11,734 bases of DNA from CAZNYG01 sp964577205 (lineage in GTDB: Bacteria; Elusimicrobiota; Endomicrobiia; Endomicrobiales; CAIRNS01): assembly GCA_964577205.1 (NCBI GenBank), contig CAZNYG010000062.1:1-11734 (forward strand). Reading direction: 5' to 3'. Numbering within the stretch: the stretch's first letter is position 1; each line of letters starts with the position of its first letter. The notes under the pieces are model-generated. The model was given only the letters and a program-made list of their open reading frames with translations. It searched no databases and had not been told where the DNA came from. Positions 5,474 to 11,734 of this stretch are shown piece after piece. The translations under genes and the position numbers were made by a program.

Positions 5474-6939
5474 CAGGCATCCCGCCGCAGCGTCCTTACG
5501 GTCTCTCCGCGGCTGTTCCTGAAGGTAACGATCAGCGGCATGGAACCGGGCAGAGAGTGCGTCGCACAGGACATACAGGGATCGTACGCGCGGAACGCCA
5601 TTTCAACCTTGTTCAAAAGTTCATCCGACACCGTGCCGTTCTTTACCAGCGCGCGGGCCGCTTTTGCCACCGAAATATTCATGGCCGGATTATTGAAGAC
5701 CGTGGCGACCACCAGGTTGACGCCGGTGACCACGCCGTTGGCGTCCGTCCGGTAATGGTGTATAAGTGTGCCGCGGGGCGCTTCGACTATCCCCACACCT
5801 TCGGATGGTATGCCTGAAGGGATGACGCGGACATCCGGCGAGGTGATCTCCGGGTCGCGGCTCAGTTCCTGCAACCGTTCGGCCGCGTACATCAGCTCGA
5901 TCAGCCTCGCCCAGTGGAACGCGAGAGTATGGTGAACCGGCTTGCCGCCGAAAAAGGCGAACATCCTTTCATATTCTTCCTGGGCTATCGGCGTCGCCAT
6001 GCCGTCTGCGGCATTCAATCTGGCCAGCGGCGCGACCCGTACAACGCCGGAAGCGGGCCCGTCCGTGAAACCTTTCCAGCCGACGTTTTTAAGATACGGG
6101 AATTTCATGTAGGACCATGGTTCCACCCGTTCGGCGAATACGTCGCTGTAGCGCGACGGGGCGAACTTCGCGAATTCTTTCCCATCGGGAGCCACGACGC
6201 GGACGGAGCCGTCGTAAAAATTCACGCGGTTATGGCCGTCGACCGTCCCCATGTAATACGTCTCGCTGTAGTACAGGTCTTTCGATCTTACGGTGTCCGC
6301 GTATTTCGGGTTATTCAGGATGACATCCCGGAACACCTTGAGAGAAAACCCGGCAAACCCGACAAGGGATGCGGCTTTTTCTTCGATAGCCGCGCGTTCC
6401 GCTTCAGAGATCGGCTTGGAACACCCGCCGGGCAGGCCGCACACCGGATACGTCGCGCGTCCCCCGATCATGCTCTGGATGTCCTGAGCCATGGCCCGGT
6501 GGCGGATGACCTCTTTGCCGGTATCGGCTCCCACGCGGGCGACGACGCCGAGGATATTCCGCTCAGCTGAAGGCGCATCGCTTCCTACGATAAAGTCCGG
6601 CGCCGCCAGCGCGTAAAAGTGGGCGATATGGGAATGCATGATGTGAGCGCAATAGAACAGTTCGCGCAATTTTTTTGCCGCTGAAGGGACAGAGACGCCG
6701 AATACCGCATCCGCCGCCTTGGTTGAAGCCATATGGTGCGCTTCCGGGCAAACCCCGCAGATCTTCGCGGTAATGCGGGGCAGCTCTTCGACATGTTTCC
6801 CTTCACAGAACTTTTCGAAACCCCGCAGTTCCGGAATGACAAGGTAGGCATTCTCCACGCTGCCGTCGTCGTTCAGGAAGATGTCGATCTTTCCGTGGCC
6901 TTCCAGCCGGGTTATGGGATCAATGGATATCCTTTTCAT
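5473..6939 (-). CDS. mvhA: Group 3c [NiFe] hydrogenase large subunit MvhA
   Basis: The 488-residue catalytic subunit that holds the Ni-Fe centre and splits or makes H2 in the cytoplasm. Ni-Fe ligands are the N-terminal pair C61/C64 in KICGVCPEAHH and the C-terminal pair C455/C458 in DPCMSCATH. The early RLEGHGKI segment is also as expected. After H461 a tail of 27 residues begins SLPGSMPLIV; this is the likely peptide removed by the protease encoded next. The protein aligns with the F420-non-reducing (methyl viologen) type by its partners MvhG, MvhD and HdrA. Its start overlaps the mvhG stop by four bases (ATGA), with an AGAGGA site inside the mvhG end. All catalytic cysteines are present, so it should be active. 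Confidence 0.96.
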   Translation of the reverse strand: MKRISIDPITRLEGHGKIDIFLNDDGSVENAYLVIPELRGFEKFCEGKHVEELPRITAKICGVCPEAHHMASTKAADAVFGVSVPSAAKKLRELFYCAHIMHSHIAHFYALAAPDFIVGSDAPSAERNILGVVARVGADTGKEVIRHRAMAQDIQSMIGGRATYPVCGLPGGCSKPISEAERAAIEEKAASLVGFAGFSLKVFRDVILNNPKYADTVRSKDLYYSETYYMGTVDGHNRVNFYDGSVRVVAPDGKEFAKFAPSRYSDVFAERVEPWSYMKFPYLKNVGWKGFTDGPASGVVRVAPLARLNAADGMATPIAQEEYERMFAFFGGKPVHHTLAFHWARLIELMYAAERLQELSRDPEITSPDVRVIPSGIPSEGVGIVEAPRGTLIHHYRTDANGVVTGVNLVVATVFNNPAMNISVAKAARALVKNGTVSDELLNKVEMAFRAYDPCMSCATHSLPGSMPLIVTFRNSRGETVRTLRRDA

Positions 6940-7895
6940 TTCACGCGTCCTCTCAATATTGATTTCGGGAGCGCGAACTGATAAAACAGTCCCATCGGAT
7001 CGCGGACATCCGCCAATATGCTTTCGATCTCTTTTTCATCGTCGGATGCGATCAATGAGCAAACCGCGCTCAGCATTTTCGCTCCCTGGTCTTCCACGCC
7101 GGGAGGGGCGCCGTAACAGCCACGGCACGGCATGTTGGCGTTAATGCAGGTGGTGCGGCAGCCGGCGCGGGTGGCGGGGCCCATGCACAGGATACCCTGT
7201 TCCAGCAGGCATTTTTTCGAGTCGGGAATGATCTCGTGCGGACGATACATCTTTTTTATGTACCGCTTGTCGGAACGTTCCCGGGTGCATTCATCGCAGA
7301 GGGTTTTCGTCTCGCCGATGACCGATCCTTTCGCAGGAAGTTTATTTTCAACGATCGCCTGGACAGCCTTCCATATCCATTCGGGGGTGGGAGGGCAGCC
7401 GGGCAGATAATAATCAACCGGGACCACTTCGTCCAGAGGGAACACGCGGTCAAAGAACGCGGGGATCTCGATACTCCCTTCCTTCATCTCCGTTCTTTCC
7501 TGCGGCGGTTCTCCCGATGGGTTGTCCACGCCGACTGCAGTGCGGTAGACGGTATCAAGTATTTCTTCCCGGCCGAACTGGTTGGCCAGTCCGGGCACAC
7601 CGCCGAGCATCGCACAGGCTCCGACGGCGACCATGGCCTTTGATTTCCTGCGGAGGAGTTTCGCGATATGTTCTGTTTCGGCGTTGCGGACACCCCCGTT
7701 GAAAAAGCAGGCATCGATCGTGCCGTCGGGAAGCGCCTCGATATCCTTGTATTTACCGTCAGTCGCCACCGGCCATAACAGAATATCAGCCGCGGCGCCG
7801 ACATCGAGTATCTTTTCATTAAGGTCTAAAACGGCAACGTCACACCCCCCGCAGGCGGCGCCCCAGTAAAGAGCTATCTTGAGCTTATCTGCCAT
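6936..7895 (-). CDS. mvhG: Hydrogenase small subunit MvhG
   Basis: The 319-residue electron-transfer subunit that carries three Fe-S clusters from MvhA to MvhD. The proximal cluster ligands are C15, C18 (WGAACGGCD), C94 (VGACAM) and C167 (LPGCPPTPE). Eight further cysteines, C200, C203, C229, C237, C246, C250, C257 and C260, supply the other clusters. There is no Tat signal, which fits a cytoplasmic group 3 enzyme. I chose the ATG at 7895 (MADKLKIALYWG) because GGGGAG precedes it by 8 nt; an ATG six codons upstream (7913) lacks this. The start overlaps the end of mvhD by 11 nt. It is full length. Confidence 0.95.
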   Translation of the reverse strand: MADKLKIALYWGAACGGCDVAVLDLNEKILDVGAAADILLWPVATDGKYKDIEALPDGTIDACFFNGGVRNAETEHIAKLLRRKSKAMVAVGACAMLGGVPGLANQFGREEILDTVYRTAVGVDNPSGEPPQERTEMKEGSIEIPAFFDRVFPLDEVVPVDYYLPGCPPTPEWIWKAVQAIVENKLPAKGSVIGETKTLCDECTRERSDKRYIKKMYRPHEIIPDSKKCLLEQGILCMGPATRAGCRTTCINANMPCRGCYGAPPGVEDQGAKMLSAVCSLIASDDEKEIESILADVRDPMGLFYQFALPKSILRGRVK

Positions 7896-8376
7896 TATGG
7901 ATCTCCCCTTCATTTTTCGACAGCGCCGCCGGCTCGTCCGGCTTCAAGGGCAAAAGCGGCTTCTTTGCGCCGCTTTTCAAGGGCCCGAGTTTCCTGACGG
8001 CGTCAAGCATTTCGGACGTTACCCGCGAAAACTTCTCCCCTTCGCTGGCGGCAACCCAGTCAAGACGGAAACGTTCCTTTTCAATGCCGAACTGGACGAG
8101 CAGCTTTTCGAAGAGTTTCATGCGGCGAAGAGTTTTGTAATTGCCTTCCTTGTAATGGCAGTCGCCGGGATGGCATCCCAGCACCATGACGCCGTCCGCT
8201 CCCTCCCTGAACGCCTGAAGGACGAACTGCGGGTCTACGCGGCCCGAGCACATGACCCGCACGACCTTGAGATTTGCCGGAACGTCGCGGTGCTGCCCGC
8301 CGGCCGAATCCGCGCCGGCGTAGCTGCACCAGTTGCAGAGGAATCCTATGATCTTAGGCTCAAACTGTTCAGTCAT
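7885..8376 (-). CDS. mvhD: MvhD [2Fe-2S] adaptor between hydrogenase and HdrA
   Basis: A 163-residue protein of the MvhD family, which holds a [2Fe-2S] cluster and physically links MvhAG to HdrA. Cysteines expected for the cluster are C14 and C17 (FLCNWCSYAGAD), C43 (MCSGRVDP), and C68 and C73 (GCHPGDCHY). After about residue 125 comes a tail with a Lys/Pro-rich stretch (KKPLLPLKPDEP), longer than the core family. The gene lies 34 nt past the hdrA stop codon, with a GAGGGAG site before its ATG. In some bacteria MvhD is fused to HdrA, so this order is the expected unfused version. Confidence 0.94.
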   Translation of the reverse strand: MTEQFEPKIIGFLCNWCSYAGADSAGGQHRDVPANLKVVRVMCSGRVDPQFVLQAFREGADGVMVLGCHPGDCHYKEGNYKTLRRMKLFEKLLVQFGIEKERFRLDWVAASEGEKFSRVTSEMLDAVRKLGPLKSGAKKPLLPLKPDEPAALSKNEGEIHNGR

Positions 8377-8410
8377 TCAAGCGCTCCCTCAAACCGCGCG
8401 AAGCGGGAAA

Positions 8411-10363
8411 TCATTTGTCATGCGGCTTGCACAAACCCTTAATCTCACTGGTTATCTGGTCGTTGGTAAAATGCCTGTTCAAGATGGCCCCGGAAGGGCA
8501 GGCGGCAACGCATACGCCGCAGCCTTTGCAGAGGATCTCATTGACAAAAGACGCTTTCTTTTCCTCATCGAAACGTATGGCCTGGTACGGGCACAGCGGC
8601 ACGCATACCCGGCAGCCGCCGCAACGGTCCTGATCAACGTGCGATGTCGCCGCCTCCAGTTCCAGTTTTTCCCCCGGCACGATGGCTGACAAAGCGAGTC
8701 CCGCCGCCGCCTGGGCATGCATTACGGTATGCGGAATGTCCTTTGGGCCCGCCGCGCATCCGGCTATGAATACGCCGCGGGTCGTGGTGCCTGCCGGAGA
8801 CATGCGGTCGTGTTCGGCCGCGAGGAAACCGTACTCATCCAGATTCAATCCCAATTTTTCGGCAAGCCCGGCGGTTTCGGGGTCCGGGACTACGGGCGTG
8901 GAAAGAACAACCATGTCCACGGCAACGCTGCCGCCGTTATAGCGGACCGCGACGCGGCCTCCCCCGGGTGACACCTGAAGGCTGTTCGTATTTTCCACGC
9001 GGATGTAATGCGTTCCTTCCTCGCGGACCTTGTTCAGCATTTCTTCGGAGCCTTTGGCATGCAGGCACCAGTCAGAGAAGAATTCGAATATCTCGGCAGG
9101 CTCGCCGTTCATTTTTTTCCGGGCAAGGTGTGTCATCTTGACGGTATTTGCGCAGCAGATGGCGCTGCAGTAGGGCTTACCCTTTGGATCGCGGCTGCCG
9201 GCGCAATGGATGAAAGCGATTGCCTTGGGAGCGACGCCGTTGTAGTTCAGTATTCTGCCTTCGGTCGGGCCGGTGGAGCTGATAATGCGTTCAAACTGGA
9301 AGGATGTGTAGATATTTGGCGTTCCGGGCGCAAGCCCCGGCAGGGCGGTAACGGGCAGCACATCGAACCCGGTGGCGACAATGATGGCGCCCACCTCCGC
9401 GGTCACGATCTCATCTTTCTGCTCATAATCAACAGCGCCGAAGGGGCAGCCATCCTGGCATTTAGTGCAATTCTCGCCCTTTGACCGCAGGCAGTTATCG
9501 CCATCTACAGCTGCCATGTTAGGCAGCACTCCCACAAACGGTGTGTATACCGCGTGACGGTCAGTCATATTGCCGTTGAACTTGTTCTTAACGGTAACCG
9601 GGCAGGCTTCAAAACAGGCGGCGCAGGCGATGCATTTTTCACTGTCGATCATGCGGGCTTTTTTACGGATCTGCACTTCAAAGTTGCCGAAAAAGCCTTT
9701 GATATTATCTATTGTGCTGCCGCACAGAAGCCTGATCCGCTCGTTGTGCAGCACTTCATCCATTTTTGGTTCCAGCATGCAGGGGGCGCATTCGAATTTC
9801 GGGAACGCGTCTTCGTAGGAGACGACTTTACCGCCGATCCAAGGTTCCCTTTCCACGAGGTAAACAGTGCGGTTCTTTTGAGCGAGAGCAAGCGCGGCGG
9901 CCATTCCCGCGACACCGGCGCCCAGTACCAGAAAATCCTTTTTGCATTCCATGGAAGGCTTTTCAAGGGGATCATGGCGCACGACGCGTTCAAGAGCGGC
10001 TTTGACCTGGGCCTTTGCTTTTTCCGTCGCCTGCCCTTTATCGCGCGTCACCCAGGCGATCTGCTCGCGGATATTCGCCATCTGAAGCAGAAATGAGTTT
10101 TTCCCCGCTGATCCCATGACCTTCTGGAAAGTGGGTTCGTGCTGCTTTGGAGAACACGCGGCAACGACTATGTGCGTCAGCCGGTTCTCTTCTATCTCCC
10201 TGCGCATCGCTTCGCGTCCATCGACCGAACACCAGAGTTTATGAATGCTGACCCGGACGACGTCACGATGTTTTGAGGCGTAATCGGCAAGAGCGGCAGT
10301 ATCCAGCGCTTCCGAGATGTTTGAGCCGCAGTCGCAGACAAAGACACCGATCCTCACCGTCAT
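8411..10363 (-). CDS. hdrA: HdrA, FAD-containing electron-bifurcating subunit
   Basis: A 650-residue flavin and Fe-S protein. In methanogen heterodisulfide reductase HdrA uses FAD to bifurcate electrons from MvhD to ferredoxin and to HdrBC. An N-terminal domain has C10, C12 (FVCDCGS), C45 and C70. The FAD site is GAGVAG at 148-153. Two central cysteine sets are C244, C247, C250, C254 (CIACAACFEACP) and C291, C299, C302, C306. Two C-terminal [4Fe-4S] motifs start at C581 and C612. Canonical pieces such as IHCAGSRD (386-392 region) and FECAPCMLEP are present. The ATG at 10363 is preceded by GGGAGGG; an upstream TTG at 10426 would lie before the predicted RNA start. This is the first gene of the operon. 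HdrB and HdrC are missing here, so the second acceptor is not evident. Confidence 0.95.
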   Translation of the reverse strand: MTVRIGVFVCDCGSNISEALDTAALADYASKHRDVVRVSIHKLWCSVDGREAMRREIEENRLTHIVVAACSPKQHEPTFQKVMGSAGKNSFLLQMANIREQIAWVTRDKGQATEKAKAQVKAALERVVRHDPLEKPSMECKKDFLVLGAGVAGMAAALALAQKNRTVYLVEREPWIGGKVVSYEDAFPKFECAPCMLEPKMDEVLHNERIRLLCGSTIDNIKGFFGNFEVQIRKKARMIDSEKCIACAACFEACPVTVKNKFNGNMTDRHAVYTPFVGVLPNMAAVDGDNCLRSKGENCTKCQDGCPFGAVDYEQKDEIVTAEVGAIIVATGFDVLPVTALPGLAPGTPNIYTSFQFERIISSTGPTEGRILNYNGVAPKAIAFIHCAGSRDPKGKPYCSAICCANTVKMTHLARKKMNGEPAEIFEFFSDWCLHAKGSEEMLNKVREEGTHYIRVENTNSLQVSPGGGRVAVRYNGGSVAVDMVVLSTPVVPDPETAGLAEKLGLNLDEYGFLAAEHDRMSPAGTTTRGVFIAGCAAGPKDIPHTVMHAQAAAGLALSAIVPGEKLELEAATSHVDQDRCGGCRVCVPLCPYQAIRFDEEKKASFVNEILCKGCGVCVAACPSGAILNRHFTNDQITSEIKGLCKPHDK

Positions 10364-10426
10364 GGGCCCTCCCTGAGAAAAACACCGCGGCAACCGGACA
10401 GAAATAAAGCGCGGCACATACCACAA

Positions 10427-10455
10427 GCTATAGCAGAAGTACCCACGAATGTCAA
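10427..10455 (-). promoter_or_regulatory. Main sigma70-type promoter of the hdr-mvh operon
   Basis: A perfect TTGACA (10455-10450, minus strand), an exact 17-nt spacer, and TATAGC (10432-10427; 4 of 6 positions). RNA should start near 10420, giving a leader of about 57 nt to the hdrA ATG. Just upstream of the -35 lies an AT-rich block ending in nine As (10475-10467), placed where an UP element would be. The 10364-10560 spacer contains this promoter and no gene. Confidence 0.8.
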
Positions 10456-10560
10456 TAAATTTCTTATTTTTTTTTGAGGCAAACCGGAAGACTGCTGTAT
10501 GATAAGCTTTTTCAGGACAAAAAAATGAATGAGGGCGGGTACGGAGCGGGCAGAAATATG

Positions 10561-11517
10561 TTAAAAACCGATCTGCGAGATAACCGATTTCAGCTGGCCG
10601 GCAGAGGCGCGGAGAGCTTTTTCCTCCACGGCATTCAGGCCGACATTCAGGACTTCCCGGACACCTTCGCGGTTGACAACGCAGGGAAGGCTCACATAAA
10701 CATCGTCGATGCCCATGTAGTTCTGCACCAGCGACGATACGGGCAGGATGGCGTTTTCGTTGTTCAGGATCGCTTCGGTGATCCGTACCAGCGACAGGCC
10801 GATGCCATACGACGTTTCCCCCTTGAGTTCGATTATCTTGTAGGCTGAATCCCGCACATCGGTGAACAGGCGGTCAAGCATCTCCCTGTGGCTGCATGTT
10901 CCATGCGAATGGCAGACAAGGCAGTAGTCCGAAAAAAGGATCCCGCCGATCATCGCGCGGCTCCAGACCGGGAATTCGGTATCGCCGTGTTCCCCGAGGA
11001 TGTAGGCATGGACATTCCGGGGATCGAGGTTGCAGTGACGGGCCAGCTGGAAGCGGAACCGGGCGGAATCCAGTACCGTGCCGGAACCGATCACTTCACG
11101 GGAGGGTTTGCCGGAGAAACGGTAGGCCGCGTACGAAAGGATGTCCACGGGGTTGCTGGCGATCAGCATGACCGCCCGCGGGGCGTGTTTTACCACGTCG
11201 GGAATGATCTTTCTGAAAAGTTCGACGTTATCCCTCACCAGCTCGATGCGCGACTGGCCCGGTCTCTGCTTTTTCCCCGCTGTAATGACGACGAGGTCAG
11301 AATCGGCGATATCTTCGTACCCGCCCGCGCGTATATCCACCGGCTGCACGTAGGGCGCCCCGTGGGACAGGTCCATGGCTTCACCCTCTATGCGTTTCCT
11401 GTCGGGATCGACCAGGACCAGTTCGCGCGCGCCTCCCCGTATGATCAGAGCGTACGCGTAGCGCATGCCGACATTCCCGCATCCGACTATAGAGACCTTC
11501 GGTTTAAGTTCAGCCAT
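10561..11517 (-). CDS. ldh: L-lactate dehydrogenase, NAD-dependent
   Basis: A 318-residue enzyme of the lactate/malate dehydrogenase family, which interconverts lactate and pyruvate with NAD. The nucleotide site is VGCGNVG (residues 11-17). The residue that decides substrate is Q84 in AGKKQRPGQSR, which favours lactate over malate. Catalytic H177 (LGEHGDTEFP), R90, D150 and R153 (LDSARFRF) are in place. A loop with C199, C202, H203, H205, C208 and H210 (CLVCHSHGTCSH) sits where many LDHs have a plain helix; it could bind a metal. The ATG at 11517 has GAGGTG upstream, while an earlier in-frame TTG lacks one. It has its own promoter at 11626-11597 and no clear terminator was found after it. Confidence 0.92.
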   Translation of the reverse strand: MAELKPKVSIVGCGNVGMRYAYALIIRGGARELVLVDPDRKRIEGEAMDLSHGAPYVQPVDIRAGGYEDIADSDLVVITAGKKQRPGQSRIELVRDNVELFRKIIPDVVKHAPRAVMLIASNPVDILSYAAYRFSGKPSREVIGSGTVLDSARFRFQLARHCNLDPRNVHAYILGEHGDTEFPVWSRAMIGGILFSDYCLVCHSHGTCSHREMLDRLFTDVRDSAYKIIELKGETSYGIGLSLVRITEAILNNENAILPVSSLVQNYMGIDDVYVSLPCVVNREGVREVLNVGLNAVEEKALRASAGQLKSVISQIGF

Positions 11518-11538
11518 AAAAACACCTCGCAACGGCGT

Positions 11539-11568
11539 TCATTGGTTCAAACGATAAAGCCGCACCAT
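11539..11568 (-). CDS. Possible leader peptide in front of ldh
   Basis: A 9-codon frame, MVRLYRLNQ, in the ldh leader, with a GGAAGAGG site 6 nt upstream. It ends 21 nt before the ldh ATG and ahead of its GAGGTG site. A reader ribosome could load at both places. The sequence has no run of one regulatory codon, so classical amino-acid attenuation is not supported. Such a short frame may also be chance. Confidence 0.25.
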   Translation of the reverse strand: MVRLYRLNQ

Positions 11569-11596
11569 GATAAACCTCTTCCTTACAGCCGCCCTT

Positions 11597-11626
11597 ATTA
11601 TACCACAACGTGTTCTTTGCTGCCAT
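11597..11626 (-). promoter_or_regulatory. Extended -10 promoter for ldh
   Basis: A perfect TATAAT (11602-11597, minus strand) preceded by TG-N, an extended -10 element (TGGTATAAT). An ATGGCA box (11626-11621; 4 of 6) lies 18 nt upstream as the -35. RNA should start near 11590, about 73 nt before the ldh ATG. It sits 25 nt past the stop of the acyl-CoA synthetase, so ldh can be transcribed independently of that gene. Confidence 0.75.
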
Positions 11627-11650
11627 TGAACCTGTCTTCTATTGAGCCGG

Positions 11651-11734
11651 CTATTTTTCATCCTTCTCGCGTATCTCGACGCGGCGTATCTTGCCGCTGA
11701 TGGTCTTGGGCAGCTCCTTCACAAACTCGATCTC
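11651..11734 (-). CDS. AMP-forming acyl/acetyl-CoA synthetase, C-terminus only
   Basis: Only the last 27 residues and the TAG stop are visible; the gene begins beyond 11734. They contain ELPKTISGKIRRVEIREK, the conserved C-terminal motif of AMP-dependent acyl-CoA synthetases. The lysine in SGKIRR is the catalytic residue of the adenylation step, and is the site known to be acetylated for control in related enzymes. The reaction would be activation of acetate or another acid with ATP and CoA. Substrate cannot be judged from this stretch. It lies upstream of ldh on the same strand. Confidence 0.85.
   Translation of the reverse strand, partial: EIEFVKELPKTISGKIRRVEIREKDEK

Noticed and set aside
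10440..10560. An intrinsic terminator for ldh
   Set aside because: There is a T-rich stretch but no stable hairpin ahead of it on the minus strand; the long T run is on the plus strand and belongs to the A-tract of the hdrA promoter.
10888..11700. A 270-codon open frame on the plus strand over ldh
   Set aside because: It is antisense to a clearly recognised enzyme with all catalytic residues, and shows no motif or ribosome site of its own.

Overview
The window appears to come from a strictly anaerobic or micro-aerophobic bacterium, probably Gram-negative. Evidence for this is the mixed set of sigma70-like and ECF-like promoter motifs, good Shine-Dalgarno sites, a likely lipoprotein thioredoxin paired with CcdA, and a MetW homologue. 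The core of the window is a group 3c (Mvh-type) [NiFe] hydrogenase joined to HdrA, which is found in methanogens but also in many anaerobic bacteria such as Desulfobacterota, Nitrospirota and related uncultured lineages. I cannot name the species. Every convincing gene reads on the minus strand. The window opens inside one gene (N-terminus only, at the low-coordinate end) and closes inside another (C-terminus only, at the high end).

Read in the direction of transcription (high to low coordinates): 11734-11651 is the last 27 codons of an AMP-forming acyl/acetyl-CoA synthetase. 11517-10561 is an L-lactate dehydrogenase with its own extended -10 promoter and a possible 9-residue leader peptide. 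10455-4645 is one tight transcription unit: a sigma70-type promoter with an A-tract, then hdrA, mvhD, mvhG, mvhA, a hydrogenase maturation protease and a TusA-family sulfur carrier, closed by a perfect 17-bp terminator hairpin. Gene junctions inside it are overlapping or under 40 nt. There are no hdrB or hdrC genes in the unit.

4631-2653 is a second unit: its own promoter, metW, a secreted thioredoxin-like lipoprotein, ccdA and a possible terminator. 2624-719 holds a structured leader, a single-cluster ferredoxin, a possible 38-residue membrane protein, a repeat-rich spacer and an AmmeMemoRadiSam-type radical SAM enzyme. Below 550 there is a terminator, an 87-codon hydrophobic ORF of uncertain status, an ECF-type promoter motif and the start of a secreted protein.

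How the genes may work together: MvhG and MvhA would oxidise H2, MvhD would pass electrons to the FAD enzyme HdrA, and HdrA would split (bifurcate) or merge electrons between ferredoxin and a second acceptor. The adjacent protease would trim the C-terminus of MvhA after nickel insertion. The identity of HdrA's second acceptor is the main open question, because HdrBC is absent here and a TusA-family protein closes the operon. Lactate dehydrogenase and the acyl-CoA synthetase fit a fermentative or syntrophic carbon metabolism beside it. CcdA plus the thioredoxin lipoprotein form a separate thiol-transfer module across the membrane. No tRNA, rRNA, CRISPR array, transposase or phage gene was seen.
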